NCBI RefSeq assembly: GCF_000024105.1
Contig: NC_013171.1
Span: forward strand, 733,501-797,500
From: Anaerococcus prevotii DSM 20548
GTDB lineage: Bacteria > Bacillota > Clostridia > Tissierellales > Peptoniphilaceae
Direction of reading: 5' to 3'
DNA: 64,000 nt
The translations under genes were made by a program, and so were the position numbers. The notes beneath the pieces were generated by a model, which did not search any database, was not told the origin of the DNA, and worked only from the letters and a program-made list of their open reading frames with translations. Below are positions 1 through 8,366 of this stretch, one piece after another (position 1 is the stretch's first letter; the number at the start of each line of letters is the position of its first letter).

Positions 1-1
1 A

Positions 2-595
2 TTTTTCCTAATAATTAGAAAGATTAAACTAAAATCTTCTCTCTATGTGCCTATTCTAGGAATCATGTTGGCTGGAGTTGTAAGCGCATTTACTACTTTT
101 ATTTCTATAGAGTTTGATATGATGCAGGTCCTTGAAATATGGTTCCAGGGTTCCTTTGCTGGAGTGCAAAAGGGAAGGTATGAATTTCTTTTCCTAATAA
201 TTGCAATATCCATTGCGATATTTTTTTATGCGGATAGACTTACTATGGCAGCTTTAGGTGAAGATTTCTCTAAAAATATTGGACTAAATTACAAAAGGAT
301 TATTCTTATAGCGAACTTTCTAGTATCAATAGCGGTTGGAATTGTGGCGGCAGTTATAGGCAAGGTTCCCTTCCTTGGACTTATAGTTCCAAACCTAGTA
401 AGCCTTGTTAAGGGAGATAATCTTAGGGAAAATCTACCTTGGACTGGGCTTATCTCTATGGGAATAATTTTACTAGCAGATATTATCTCTAGAACTATAA
501 TTGCTCCCTTTGAAGTCCCTGTTTCATTAATATTAGGAAGCTTTGGATCGGTATTTTTTATAGGACTATTACTTAGAACAAGGAGGATAGGATGA
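2..595 (+). CDS. Iron-siderophore ABC transporter permease, FecCD family (5' truncated by window edge)
   Basis: Membrane permease subunit of an importer for ferric siderophores or related iron chelates. The frame is open from base 2, so the GTG at 47 is an internal valine and not the start; 197 residues of an expected ~320 are visible. Hydrophobic helices cover most of it. The stretch ALGEDFSKNIGLNY is the typical cytoplasmic coupling region of FecCD permeases, and the GKVPFLGLIVPNLV block is the conserved family motif. It overlaps the next gene by ATGA, so it belongs to a permease-permease-ATPase operon resembling YclNOP/FatDC. The binding protein is not in view and may lie upstream. The family is clear; the exact substrate is not. 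Confidence 0.85.
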   Translation, partial: FFLIIRKIKLKSSLYVPILGIMLAGVVSAFTTFISIEFDMMQVLEIWFQGSFAGVQKGRYEFLFLIIAISIAIFFYADRLTMAALGEDFSKNIGLNYKRIILIANFLVSIAVGIVAAVIGKVPFLGLIVPNLVSLVKGDNLRENLPWTGLISMGIILLADIISRTIIAPFEVPVSLILGSFGSVFFIGLLLRTRRIG

Positions 596-1593
596 ACTTT
601 GATAATTCTTTCAGAAGTAAAAAAGACAGATATTCTTATTATGTCCTATGTCTTGGCCTATTAATCTTTGCTCTTCTTTTTACTTACGGCCTACTTGTTT
701 ACAATAATCCAGTTCCTCTTAGCTCGCCATCATTCTTGCCAGTAATCAAAAGGAGGCAAAATGCCCTTATAGCAATGGCTATAGCAGCTGTCTGCCAGGC
801 ATTTGGGACTGTCTCATTTCAGACGGTTACTTCAAATAAGATAATCACACCATCACTTCTAGGATTTGAGGCAATCTATGCTACAATTAATACAAGCCTA
901 ATGTATTTTCTGGGCCTTAGTGCTTTTATATCCATATCCGGCATATATTTCTATATGGGTCAGATACTAATCATGGTCCTTGTTTGTCTTTTGCTTTTTT
1001 ACGGGATACTTAATATGAAAAATGCAAGTATAGACTTAGTTCTTTTAGTAGGCGTGGTCATGGGACAGGGGCTTAGGTCAATTTCTGCCTTTATGCGAAG
1101 GATTCTGTCACCATCTGAATTTGACGTTCTACAAGCGAGTTTGTTTGCTTCAGTGAATAATGCTAGGGCAGATTACTTTGGAATATCAATTGCCCTTGTA
1201 GGTCTAATAGCTTGTATTATCTTTTTAAGTAGCAAGAAACTAAATATCCTTGCCTTAGGAAAAGATGTTTCTATCAACCTAGGCATTAATTACAAGAAAG
1301 AAAGTATTAAAATCCTTGTTTGTGTATCGATCCTTATGTCCGTATCGACCGCCCTTGTTGGGCCTATGACATTTTTTGGCTTCTTGGTAGCGACTTTATC
1401 CTATCAATTAGTCAAAAGCTACGATCACAAGTACCTACTAATAGTAGCGTTTTTACTGGCTTATCTGATTCTAACAGGCTCTTATTTCCTTATGAATCAC
1501 ATCTTCCATGCCAATGGAGTTGTATCAATATTAATAGAAATGATTGGAGGAATTAGCTTCTTGATGCTTTTATTCAAGAACAAAGATTTATGA
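592..1593 (+). CDS. Iron-siderophore ABC transporter permease, FecCD family
   Basis: Second permease of the siderophore importer, 333 residues, with about nine hydrophobic helices. ILALGKDVSINLGINYK (about residues 216-232) is the coupling-helix motif shared with its upstream partner, and GPMTFFGFLVATLSYQLV matches the conserved family block, though it departs from the usual G-x-I-x-F-x-G-L-x-x-P pattern. AGGAGG lies 5 bases before the ATG. It overlaps its neighbours by 4 bases on each side (ATGA junctions), so translation is probably coupled. A heterodimeric permease pair like this is typical of YclN/YclO and FatD/FatC. Iron or catecholate-type substrate is an inference from the family. Confidence 0.85.
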   Translation: MNFDNSFRSKKDRYSYYVLCLGLLIFALLFTYGLLVYNNPVPLSSPSFLPVIKRRQNALIAMAIAAVCQAFGTVSFQTVTSNKIITPSLLGFEAIYATINTSLMYFLGLSAFISISGIYFYMGQILIMVLVCLLLFYGILNMKNASIDLVLLVGVVMGQGLRSISAFMRRILSPSEFDVLQASLFASVNNARADYFGISIALVGLIACIIFLSSKKLNILALGKDVSINLGINYKKESIKILVCVSILMSVSTALVGPMTFFGFLVATLSYQLVKSYDHKYLLIVAFLLAYLILTGSYFLMNHIFHANGVVSILIEMIGGISFLMLLFKNKDL

Positions 1594-2345
1594 TAAAACT
1601 AGATAATGTAATTAAAAAATATTCAACAGAAACAGAAATTGGTCCTCTTAACTTTTCTATAGCAAATAAGGGGATTAATTCAATAATAGGACCCAATGGA
1701 GCGGGTAAGTCTACGACCCTTCTAATGATAGGAAGGCTTTTAGGCATAGATGAGGGTGAAATTATCGTTGGTAATTATAATGTTAATGAAACTTCTGATG
1801 ATACCTTGTCTAGGATAATTTCCACTTTACGCCAAGAAAATAATTTCATGGCAAGAATAACTGTAAGACAATTGATCTCCTTTGGAAGGTTTCCTTATAG
1901 CAAGGGCAGACTTAGCACTGAAGATTACGAGATTATGGAAAAATATATTGAATTCTTGGACTTAGGCGGCTTAGAAGATAGATATCTCAATGAACTATCT
2001 GGTGGCCAGAGGCAAAGGGCTTATGTTGCTATGGTCCTAGCTCAAGAAACGGACTATGTCCTCTTAGATGAACCCCTTAACAATCTCGATGTAGCAAGGT
2101 CTGTGAGCATGATGAAGCACCTTCGAAATGTGTGTGACAAACTTTCTAGGACGATAATTCTTGTAATCCATGATATAAACTTTGCTGCCAGGTATTCTGA
2201 TAAAATATTTGCCATGAAAGATGGTAAGTTAGTAAAATCTGGGTCAGTAGAGGAAATGATGGACCCTAAAATCCTATCAGAGATATTTGAAACAGAAATA
2301 GAAATTCTAGATACTTCCTCTGGGAAAGTCGCTATTTATAATTAA
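1590..2345 (+). CDS. Siderophore ABC transporter ATP-binding protein
   Basis: ATPase that powers the two FecCD permeases upstream. In the 251 residues the Walker A is GPNGAGKS (about 34-41), the signature is LSGGQRQ (about 136-142), the Walker B is YVLLDEP, followed by the D-loop NNLD and the switch histidine in VIHDIN. Length and motif set match the FepC/YclP class. The start overlaps the preceding stop (ATGA), and the gene is closed by a terminator immediately after its stop, so this is the last gene of the operon. Confidence 0.9.
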   Translation: MIKLDNVIKKYSTETEIGPLNFSIANKGINSIIGPNGAGKSTTLLMIGRLLGIDEGEIIVGNYNVNETSDDTLSRIISTLRQENNFMARITVRQLISFGRFPYSKGRLSTEDYEIMEKYIEFLDLGGLEDRYLNELSGGQRQRAYVAMVLAQETDYVLLDEPLNNLDVARSVSMMKHLRNVCDKLSRTIILVIHDINFAARYSDKIFAMKDGKLVKSGSVEEMMDPKILSEIFETEIEILDTSSGKVAIYN

Positions 2346-2369
2346 TCCACTGGGGTGGATTTTTTCTTT
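2344..2369 (+). terminator. Rho-independent terminator of the siderophore operon
   Basis: Arms AATCCAC and GTGGATT enclose the loop TGGG, followed by TTTTCTTT. The hairpin starts inside the stop codon of the ATPase gene. Confidence 0.8.
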
Positions 2370-2506
2370 ATAGGATAAGGAGTTTGTCAAAATATCGAAT
2401 AAATCACTAGTGCTTATAGAATACTTTATATTTTAAATATCGACACATAATATTTTAGATGAAATATATTATAAAAGTGTTAAAGTAATAAGAAGGGAGT
2501 GATTTA

Positions 2507-3958
2507 ATGAGAAAGAAAATAATTAATATTTTGACATGCATATTACTTATGACAAGCCTAACCGCTTGTGGTACTAGTGCTAATAAAAATGTAGAAGAAA
2601 GTGCAAAAAGCACGGGAGACCTTATAGATAATCTAGATAAAGGTAATATAGAGCCTTCAAGTGATGATTCTAGTAAGAAAGAAGCGGTAAAAGGTAAACA
2701 AAGCGATAGGGAAGATGCCAAGGCTAAATGGGAGATGACTCTTGCAAAAGAAAAGGAAAATGATAGCAAGAGGGAGAAGGAAAGAGAAAAAGACCTAGAA
2801 TCATATAAGGAAGCGTCTATAGCTAGAAAGTCTAAAGATGTAGATAATAAAAAACATAAACAAAAGAATATTGATCAAAAGCATAAAGATAAGGAAGAGG
2901 ACAAAGAAGAGGACTATGCAAAAGTTAAGCTAAAGTTTTTTGGAGATACCATGGCCCACCTTGGTCAAATCCAATATGCTTACGCTTATGGGGGAGGAAA
3001 CTACGATTTTTCCAATCAGTTTGCTTATATTTCAGATTTTGTCAAGGATAGTGATTTATCTATCACAAACTACGAGACAACCTCTAATCCAAATAGAGAA
3101 TACGCTGGTTTTCCTGCCTTTAATGCTCCGCCAGTTTATCTTAAAAATATAAAGGATGCTGGTTTTGATGTGGTTACTACTGCAAACAACCACTCATTGG
3201 ATACAGACGAAGAAGGAGTTCAGACAACAATCGCGGCTGCCAAGGAAGCAGGCCTTGACTATGTAGGAAGCAAGGAAAAAGAAAGTGATAAGATTCTTTA
3301 TAAAGAAATAAATGGGATGAAGATTGCAATTCTCGCCTACACTTATGGAGCTAATGGTAAGGAAGACCTCCTAAACTTAAGAGAAGAAGTAGATTCCCTA
3401 AACTATCTACACGAGGAAAATATCAAATCTGATATAGAAGAAGCCAAGGCAAATGGGGCGGACTTTATCATAGTTTATCCTCACTGGGAGATAGAATATC
3501 AGTCTTATCCTCAAGAAAGTACGGTAGAACTTGCTCATAATATGATCGATTGGGGAGCAGATCTTGTGATAGGTAACCATCCACACGTAGTTCAACCTGT
3601 TGAGATTTATAAGAATGAAGATGGGAAAGAAGGTCTTATAGCCTACGCCTTGGGGAATTTCATATCTCAACAATCTCTCGAGGTAAGTGGAGATATAAGG
3701 TGTGAGCAATCCCTTAGCATTGAGCTAAGCCTTAACAAGAACGAAAAAACTGGCAACAAAAAGATTAGTGATATAAAACTTCACCCACTTTGGGTAGGAA
3801 CAAACTACGATGATTACGGCGCAAGCATCAAGACCTATCTATGTGAAGATTTCCTAGAAGGTGGAGACAAGTATGATTTAGTAGATGATAATCAAAGAGC
3901 AAGAATACAACAAGCCTACGATATGACAATGAAGACGGCAAAAACTGAGGTGAACTAA
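2507..3958 (+). CDS. CapA-family lipoprotein (PGA_cap metallophosphatase-like domain)
   Basis: Surface-anchored protein of the poly-gamma-glutamate capsule CapA family. Residues 1-20 are a lipoprotein signal with lipobox LTAC (Cys21). Residues about 25-145 are an extremely Lys/Glu/Asp-rich, probably extended linker. The folded domain (about 146-410) carries family motifs: FFGDTM, NYETT, TTANNHSLD, YPHWEIEY, GNHPHVVQ and ALGNFISQ, which are the metal-ligand positions of the calcineurin-like fold. A GGGAGTGAT ribosome site precedes the ATG. Its stop overlaps the start of a PAP2 phosphatase by one base. CapB and CapC are absent nearby, so a role in cell-wall or envelope metabolism is as likely as capsule export. 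Confidence 0.8.
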   Translation: MRKKIINILTCILLMTSLTACGTSANKNVEESAKSTGDLIDNLDKGNIEPSSDDSSKKEAVKGKQSDREDAKAKWEMTLAKEKENDSKREKEREKDLESYKEASIARKSKDVDNKKHKQKNIDQKHKDKEEDKEEDYAKVKLKFFGDTMAHLGQIQYAYAYGGGNYDFSNQFAYISDFVKDSDLSITNYETTSNPNREYAGFPAFNAPPVYLKNIKDAGFDVVTTANNHSLDTDEEGVQTTIAAAKEAGLDYVGSKEKESDKILYKEINGMKIAILAYTYGANGKEDLLNLREEVDSLNYLHEENIKSDIEEAKANGADFIIVYPHWEIEYQSYPQESTVELAHNMIDWGADLVIGNHPHVVQPVEIYKNEDGKEGLIAYALGNFISQQSLEVSGDIRCEQSLSIELSLNKNEKTGNKKISDIKLHPLWVGTNYDDYGASIKTYLCEDFLEGGDKYDLVDDNQRARIQQAYDMTMKTAKTEVN

Positions 3959-4515
3959 TGGGAACATATGAAATAGGAATCCTAAATGCTATACAGAACA
4001 TGAGAAGTGAAAGTTTGGATAATTTCTTCCTAACTATAACTTCTCTAGGTAATATGTCTATACTTTGGTTTAGTATGATTCTGATATTTATGACAACAAA
4101 AAGATACAAAAAGATTGGAGAAATCATATTAATATCATTTTTCTTAAATCTAATAATTGTAAATATAATACTTAAAATATCAGTTGGAAGAGTAAGGCCA
4201 TATGAAGCGGTAGGATTTACTGATTTATTGATAAACCACTTATCAGATAATTCCTTCCCTTCAGGCCACACTTCCTATGCGGCATCCTTTGCTACGGTTA
4301 TAATTCTTCTTGCAAAATCAAAGCCTGTAAAATACTATGTAGGAATAATGGCTGTCCTAATAGCCTTCTCAAGATTATATCTCTACGTACATTATCCAAC
4401 AGATGTTCTTGTAGGAGCGATAATAGGCATACTTTTAGGACTAGGATCAATCAAAATATACCAAAGCCCTAGCTATGGGAAGTTTAAGAAAAAATTTAAT
4501 TTACAAAGACAGTAA
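3958..4515 (+). CDS. PAP2-family membrane phosphatase
   Basis: Integral membrane lipid phosphatase of the PAP2/BcrC class, 185 residues with five or six helices. All three catalytic motifs are present: KISVGRVRP (Lys73 to Pro81), FPSGHTS (His104) and SRLYLYVHYPTD (Ser138, Arg139, His145, Asp149). Such enzymes dephosphorylate undecaprenyl pyrophosphate or phosphatidic/phosphatidylglycerol phosphates at the outer membrane face. It overlaps the CapA-like gene by one base (TAATG) and is likely co-transcribed. The nearby BcrA-like exporter module makes a BcrC-like bacitracin-resistance role possible, but the substrate cannot be told from sequence. Confidence 0.85.
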   Translation: MGTYEIGILNAIQNMRSESLDNFFLTITSLGNMSILWFSMILIFMTTKRYKKIGEIILISFFLNLIIVNIILKISVGRVRPYEAVGFTDLLINHLSDNSFPSGHTSYAASFATVIILLAKSKPVKYYVGIMAVLIAFSRLYLYVHYPTDVLVGAIIGILLGLGSIKIYQSPSYGKFKKKFNLQRQ

Positions 4516-4528
4516 TGGATGGTATAAT
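4501..4528 (+). promoter_or_regulatory. Promoter of tRNA-Leu
   Basis: TTACAA at 4501-4506 and TATAAT at 4523-4528, spacer 16, with the extended TGG just before the -10. It overlaps the end of the PAP2 gene and begins transcription close to the tRNA 5' end. Confidence 0.6.
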
Positions 4529-4542
4529 GTATAGGTACTTAA

Positions 4543-4629
4543 GCCGGTGTGTTGGAATTGGCAGACGAGACAGACTCAAACTCTGTTGTCCACCAGGGCG
4601 TGTGGGTTCGAGTCCCACCACCGGCACCA
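4543..4629 (+). tRNA. tRNA-Leu (anticodon CAA)
   Basis: Class II tRNA of 87 nt including encoded CCA. Acceptor arms GCCGGTG and CACCGGC pair fully, with discriminator A. The anticodon stem is ACAGA/TCTGT around the loop CTCAAAC, placing CAA at 34-36, which reads UUG. The long variable arm and the T-arm GTGGGTTCGAGTCCCAC are both typical of tRNA-Leu. Confidence 0.95.
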
Positions 4630-4689
4630 TTACTTTTATTAAATTATGATATTGGAACTTTTGGTGAGGGATTATTAAATTTCACCTAG

Positions 4690-4936
4690 GAGTTAGCAAT
4701 ATCTTTTTTTGTTGGGATTTTTAAGCTCTTTGGAGATAAATTCATCAAGTCCCTTACTTTTAATAAAAATATTAAAATTACATTTTATGACAGTGAGCTT
4801 TTAAAAGGCTATGTAGAAACTTATACCCCTAGTTATGCTTCTTATGATAATGAAGAAGAAATTGCGATATTGACTATAGAAAAAAAGCTATCGTTAATGG
4901 AATAAATGAAAGTGAAATAAAAAAAATGAAATGTTA
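4690..4936 (+). pseudogene. Decayed small protein gene, frameshifted, no start codon
   Basis: A frame open from 4690 encodes KLFGDKFIKSL, ITFYDSELLKGYVETYTPSY and NEEEIAILTI, then stops at 4905. In the other register the next bases read KAIVNGINESEIKKMKC to a stop at 4936, which continues the same protein plausibly after a shift in the run of A at about 4880. No ATG/GTG/TTG with a ribosome site begins it. The pattern (strand, variable acidic loop, strand, ending in a SEI motif) resembles small LSM-like proteins, but that is only a guess. The flanks 4630-4689 and 4937-5130 contain nothing I can assign. Confidence 0.4.
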
Positions 4937-5130
4937 GATTAAGCACACTAGCAATTTTTAGATGTGTTATTTAATTATAGGAAAGATTACTAAGACAGAA
5001 AGAATAAATAAACTACGATCAGATAGCTAAAGTTTTTAAGCTAAGAGTTTAAGATGTAGACAATATAATAATTTTACTAGCTGAAATTAATAATATGTAT
5101 TTGAAATAGAGTTAGTGATCTAGATTCCTA

Positions 5131-5176
5131 AAAAGGGGCTTTGGCAGATAATATTAACTATCCGCCAGCCCCTTTT
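5131..5176 (-). terminator. Terminator of the minus-strand ABC exporter operon
   Basis: Arms AAAAGGGGC and GCCCCTTTT plus inner arms TGGC/GCCA, separated by a small TT bulge. Read on the minus strand it follows the last permease gene directly and ends in a run of T. The A-run on the other side could let it act in both directions. Confidence 0.75.
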
Positions 5177-5178
5177 AC

Positions 5179-5883
5179 TTATTTGTATTCAAATTTTAAA
5201 AATCTATTTGAAAGATATAAAAATAATCCTACTTCTCCCAGAGCAAATATAAGCAGTGTTAGAAGATCGTGTGGATTTATAAATCTAAAGTTGTTGGATT
5301 CAATTGCTAAAAAGCTTAATCCTATTATTTTAAGTGACTTATAAGCTGTTCCAAAAGCTATTATAGTAAAGATACTAGATAAGAAGACTATTATCCCAAA
5401 AGATTTTATCCTTATAGCTAAGGCTCCAAATATGACAATAATGGGAAGGGCTAATAGTATACTCATAGCTATATAATAAAAATATATAGAAAAATTAATT
5501 GAGGCAAATCCTCCTATAAATTTCCCAGCTAGATAGAAAAGAGCTAGGAAATATATTTGACACAGGCTAATTATAATAAAAGCTAGGATTATTTTGCTTA
5601 TTATAAAGGATATATTTTTCTTTGGGCTTAGTCTTATAAACTTAAGTCCAGCCTTATGCTCCACTGACCACAAGCTTGCTATTATAATTGCAATTAGCGG
5701 TATATAGAAAAAAGTAAAGTAAAAAAGACTAACTTGAGTCCGCAAACTTTGCCATTCATTTGTCAAGGTCATTCTGTTTCCCATATAGTTTATAAGACCA
5801 AATGCATTTGCCAGTAAGGGAATTATCAAGCTTACTAGTAAAATATTTATAAACTTTATTTTCTTCAATTCTAATTTTAACAT
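5179..5883 (-). CDS. ABC-2 type permease, lantibiotic-immunity/bacitracin-export class (second subunit)
   Basis: Membrane subunit of 234 residues with six predicted helices (first at about 11-30). The layout (short N-terminus, large first loop containing NEWQSL, then VEHKAGLKFIRLSPKK) is that of ABC2_membrane_4 proteins such as MutE/EpiE/BcrB-like subunits. Last gene of a three-gene minus-strand operon, 8 bp behind another permease, and followed by a strong terminator. Together with the ATPase it most likely expels or resists cell-wall-active peptides, but the ligand is unknown. Confidence 0.75.
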   Translation of the reverse strand: MLKLELKKIKFINILLVSLIIPLLANAFGLINYMGNRMTLTNEWQSLRTQVSLFYFTFFYIPLIAIIIASLWSVEHKAGLKFIRLSPKKNISFIISKIILAFIIISLCQIYFLALFYLAGKFIGGFASINFSIYFYYIAMSILLALPIIVIFGALAIRIKSFGIIVFLSSIFTIIAFGTAYKSLKIIGLSFLAIESNNFRFINPHDLLTLLIFALGEVGLFLYLSNRFLKFEYK

Positions 5884-5891
5884 TTTTCCTC

Positions 5892-6644
5892 CTAGTCTTT
5901 GTATAAGTTGTAAGCTGTCATTGATTTTAAATAAACAAGGCTTAGGATCAGTAAGGTAAAAGCAATAATAAGGGTATAGGGATTGATAGGATTTAATATT
6001 TGAATAAATCTTCCTCCCTCATTTACATAAGAAATATTTAATAGGCTTGCCATCCATGCAAAGGGATTGATATAAGCCAAAACCTGTGATGTAAGCATGG
6101 TTATTACGCCAGTAAGTCCTCCTACTATAGAAATAAAAGATAGGGCATAGACTTTCTTTACCTTCATTTCTATTATCATAAAGATTGCAAGAAAAAATAA
6201 GTTGATTACTATAACTGATAGGTTAAATACTAAAAATCTTATCAAAACTTCCTTACCCAGACTAAAGTTGATTCCTTTTCTTGCAGCTAAGATAAAAACA
6301 AAAGCTTCCATTAGCTGAAGGAAGACTAGTTTTATAGATAAATTTTTAAACTTATTGATAAGAATTGTATTTACCTTTCCTCCAAGCATGATTTGCATCT
6401 GCCACATTTTGTTTTTCTCTTCAATTTCAATTACTTTTTTCACAAGAGATGATATTAGTATAGGGTTCATTAGCAGTGATATAAATAGATAGGTATCCAG
6501 GATATAGGAAAGTGGATACTTACTTGCGGCAAAGGACTTGGAATTGCTAAAGCCTACTATCATTAGCGTTTGGATTAAAAAAACTATTAATATTAGCAAG
6601 TTTATTTTTAGTCTCTTGTATTTTTTTCTTTCTAAGTTTTTCAT
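5892..6644 (-). CDS. ABC-2 type permease, lantibiotic-immunity/bacitracin-export class (first subunit)
   Basis: Membrane subunit of 250 residues with six predicted helices. It begins with a basic segment (KNLERKKYKRLK) before the first helix, and has the IEEKNKMWQMQIMLGG cytoplasmic motif (about 74-89) seen in LanE/LanG-type permeases. One base separates it from the upstream ATPase gene. Two different permeases plus one ATPase is the LanFEG arrangement rather than the BceAB one, which has a single large permease. Confidence 0.75.
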   Translation of the reverse strand: MKNLERKKYKRLKINLLILIVFLIQTLMIVGFSNSKSFAASKYPLSYILDTYLFISLLMNPILISSLVKKVIEIEEKNKMWQMQIMLGGKVNTILINKFKNLSIKLVFLQLMEAFVFILAARKGINFSLGKEVLIRFLVFNLSVIVINLFFLAIFMIIEMKVKKVYALSFISIVGGLTGVITMLTSQVLAYINPFAWMASLLNISYVNEGGRFIQILNPINPYTLIIAFTLLILSLVYLKSMTAYNLYKD

Positions 6645-6645
6645 A

Positions 6646-7539
6646 CTAGGACCTGCTTTCTTCGATAAATAGTTTTTCGAGACTTTCTCTTTCTTCCTCT
6701 ATCCTGTATATATCTACTTTGCCATGAAGGAAGTTTACAATACTTGCAATCTCAGGATTTGTTTTCTTGCCAAGAATTATTTTTTTGCCCTTAATACTTG
6801 ATTGGTCAAGATCTAAAAGTTCTAGGGCCTTATTGTTGTCTGATGTGCGTAAGGATATAAAAGGTGGATGAAGTCTCCTGTATTCTTCCAAGCTTCCATT
6901 GTAGACTAAGTTTCCCTCTCTAAGTATTCCTATGTGGGTAGAGATTTTTTCTATTTCATCTAGGATATGTGAAGATATTAAAATACTTGTAGTAGTATTT
7001 TTTACTATATTTTTAAATAGATTTCTCATCTCCTCAATTCCTTGTGGATCTAAGCCGTTTATTGGTTCATCAAGTATCAAAAGTTTGGGACTGCCAATAA
7101 GTGCTATGGCTATACCAAGTCTTTGCTTCATGCCCAAGGAATAGTCTCTAGCTTTTTTATTACCAACATTATTAAGACCGACCAGGTCCAAGGTTTTTCT
7201 AATATCTTCCTTATTCACACCCTTTAGTTGACATACTATTTCTAGATTTTCGTAGCCTGATAGGTGGTCATAAAAGGAAGGACTTTCGATTAGAGCACCA
7301 AAATTTTGGTTAAAAGTCTTTTGATTTTTGGAGTTTATTTCCTTGCCAAAGACTTTGATTCTTCCTTCGTCTTTTTTAACAAGACCTAGGATAAGTTTCA
7401 TCAGGGTTGATTTACCAGCTCCGTTTTTTCCTATTAGACCATATATAGTTTTCTCTTCAATCTCTAAAGACTTAATATCTAATACGGTTTTATTGTTATA
7501 TGATTTTTTCAAGTTATTTACTTCAAGTATTTTATTCAT
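6646..7539 (-). CDS. ABC transporter ATP-binding protein, BcrA/LanF-like
   Basis: Drives the two downstream permeases. Walker A is GKNGAGKS (37-44). The signature is the variant YSLGMKQRLG instead of LSGGQ, typical of BcrA and LanF immunity ATPases. Walker B is LLILDEPINGLD, and the switch histidine is in ISSHILDE. The ~70-residue C-terminal extension, beyond residue 225, is also a BcrA-class trait. First gene of the minus-strand operon; a good ribosome site (AGGAGG, read on the minus strand) precedes it. It is divergent from a two-component system that probably controls it. Confidence 0.85.
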   Translation of the reverse strand: MNKILEVNNLKKSYNNKTVLDIKSLEIEEKTIYGLIGKNGAGKSTLMKLILGLVKKDEGRIKVFGKEINSKNQKTFNQNFGALIESPSFYDHLSGYENLEIVCQLKGVNKEDIRKTLDLVGLNNVGNKKARDYSLGMKQRLGIAIALIGSPKLLILDEPINGLDPQGIEEMRNLFKNIVKNTTTSILISSHILDEIEKISTHIGILREGNLVYNGSLEEYRRLHPPFISLRTSDNNKALELLDLDQSSIKGKKIILGKKTNPEIASIVNFLHGKVDIYRIEEERESLEKLFIEESRS

Positions 7540-7639
7540 AATGATTCCTCCTAAAAATAGAATAGCAAATTTAGATTAAAATAATATTCAAGTAATATCA
7601 CTTTTACATCACAAACACGAAGAAATTAAAATACTGATG

Positions 7640-7645
7640 TATAAT
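7640..7645 (+). promoter_or_regulatory. -10 element of the two-component operon in the divergent intergenic region
   Basis: TATAAT at 7640-7645, 24 bp before the ATG of the response regulator, with the ribosome site GAGGGGGAAAT between. No convincing -35 is seen, which fits an activator-dependent promoter. The 129 bp between the divergent genes would also hold the regulator binding site for the exporter operon; I could not pick out a clear repeat. Confidence 0.4.
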
Positions 7646-7668
7646 GAGGCTAATGAGGGGGAAATGAA

Positions 7669-8364
7669 ATGGATTTTAGAAGCGATTTTTCTATCTTGCT
7701 AGTAGATGATGAACAAAGCTTATTAGATAATTTATATAATTTTTTACAAGATAAGGGCTTTAAAAGTATCTATACTGCCAAAAATCTGAAGGAGTCAAGA
7801 TTTAAATTAAAAACTTATGATATTGATCTAATCGTCTTAGACTTAATGCTAGAAGATGGGAGCGGTTTTGATTTACTAAGGGAAATTAGACAGACTTCTG
7901 ATATGGCGGTTATTATTCTATCTGCTCTTGATGGCATAGACGATAGGAGGGAAGGCTTTGCAAACAAGGCGGATGATTACTTAGTTAAGCCTTTCTTTCC
8001 GGATGAACTTCTCTGGAGAATTGATGCGGTTTTAAGGAGGAGTAAAAAAGCTAAAAGTGAAGATAAAATAGATTTAGGGACTGTAATTTTTGATAAAGCT
8101 AAGGGAGTACTTGAAAAAAACGGCGAAGAAATATCCTTAACTGCTACCCAATTTAAAATTTTATCTTACTTAGCCGAGAATATAAATATGATAGTTTCAA
8201 TTGATCGTATCCTAGACACTATTTGGGAGGACTCTTACGGCTATGAAAATACCTTGATAACTCATATCTACAGGTTGCGTGAGAAGTTAGAGGAAAATCC
8301 AAGAGAGCCAAAGATTCTTATAACTATAAAGGGACTTGGTTATAAGCTTGTAAAAGAGAAGTAG
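7669..8364 (+). CDS. OmpR-family response regulator
   Basis: Transcription regulator of 231 residues. The receiver domain (about 7-120) has acidic residues Asp13/Asp14, phospho-acceptor Asp58 (VLDLM), Ser85 and Lys107 (VKPF). The winged-helix DNA-binding domain (about 130-230) ends with the family motif TIKGLGYKL. The sensor kinase gene follows by 2 bp. It is divergent from the BcrA/LanFEG-like exporter, a layout in which the system usually senses cell-wall-active peptides and induces the exporter; that target is inferred from position. Confidence 0.88.
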   Translation: MDFRSDFSILLVDDEQSLLDNLYNFLQDKGFKSIYTAKNLKESRFKLKTYDIDLIVLDLMLEDGSGFDLLREIRQTSDMAVIILSALDGIDDRREGFANKADDYLVKPFFPDELLWRIDAVLRRSKKAKSEDKIDLGTVIFDKAKGVLEKNGEEISLTATQFKILSYLAENINMIVSIDRILDTIWEDSYGYENTLITHIYRLREKLEENPREPKILITIKGLGYKLVKEK

Positions 8365-8366
8365 AG

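Noticed and set aside
2455..2769. Minus-strand protein opposite the CapA-like gene
   Set aside because: It is the mirror of the Lys/Glu-rich linker, giving a Leu/Ser-rich reading; no ribosome site and no family features.
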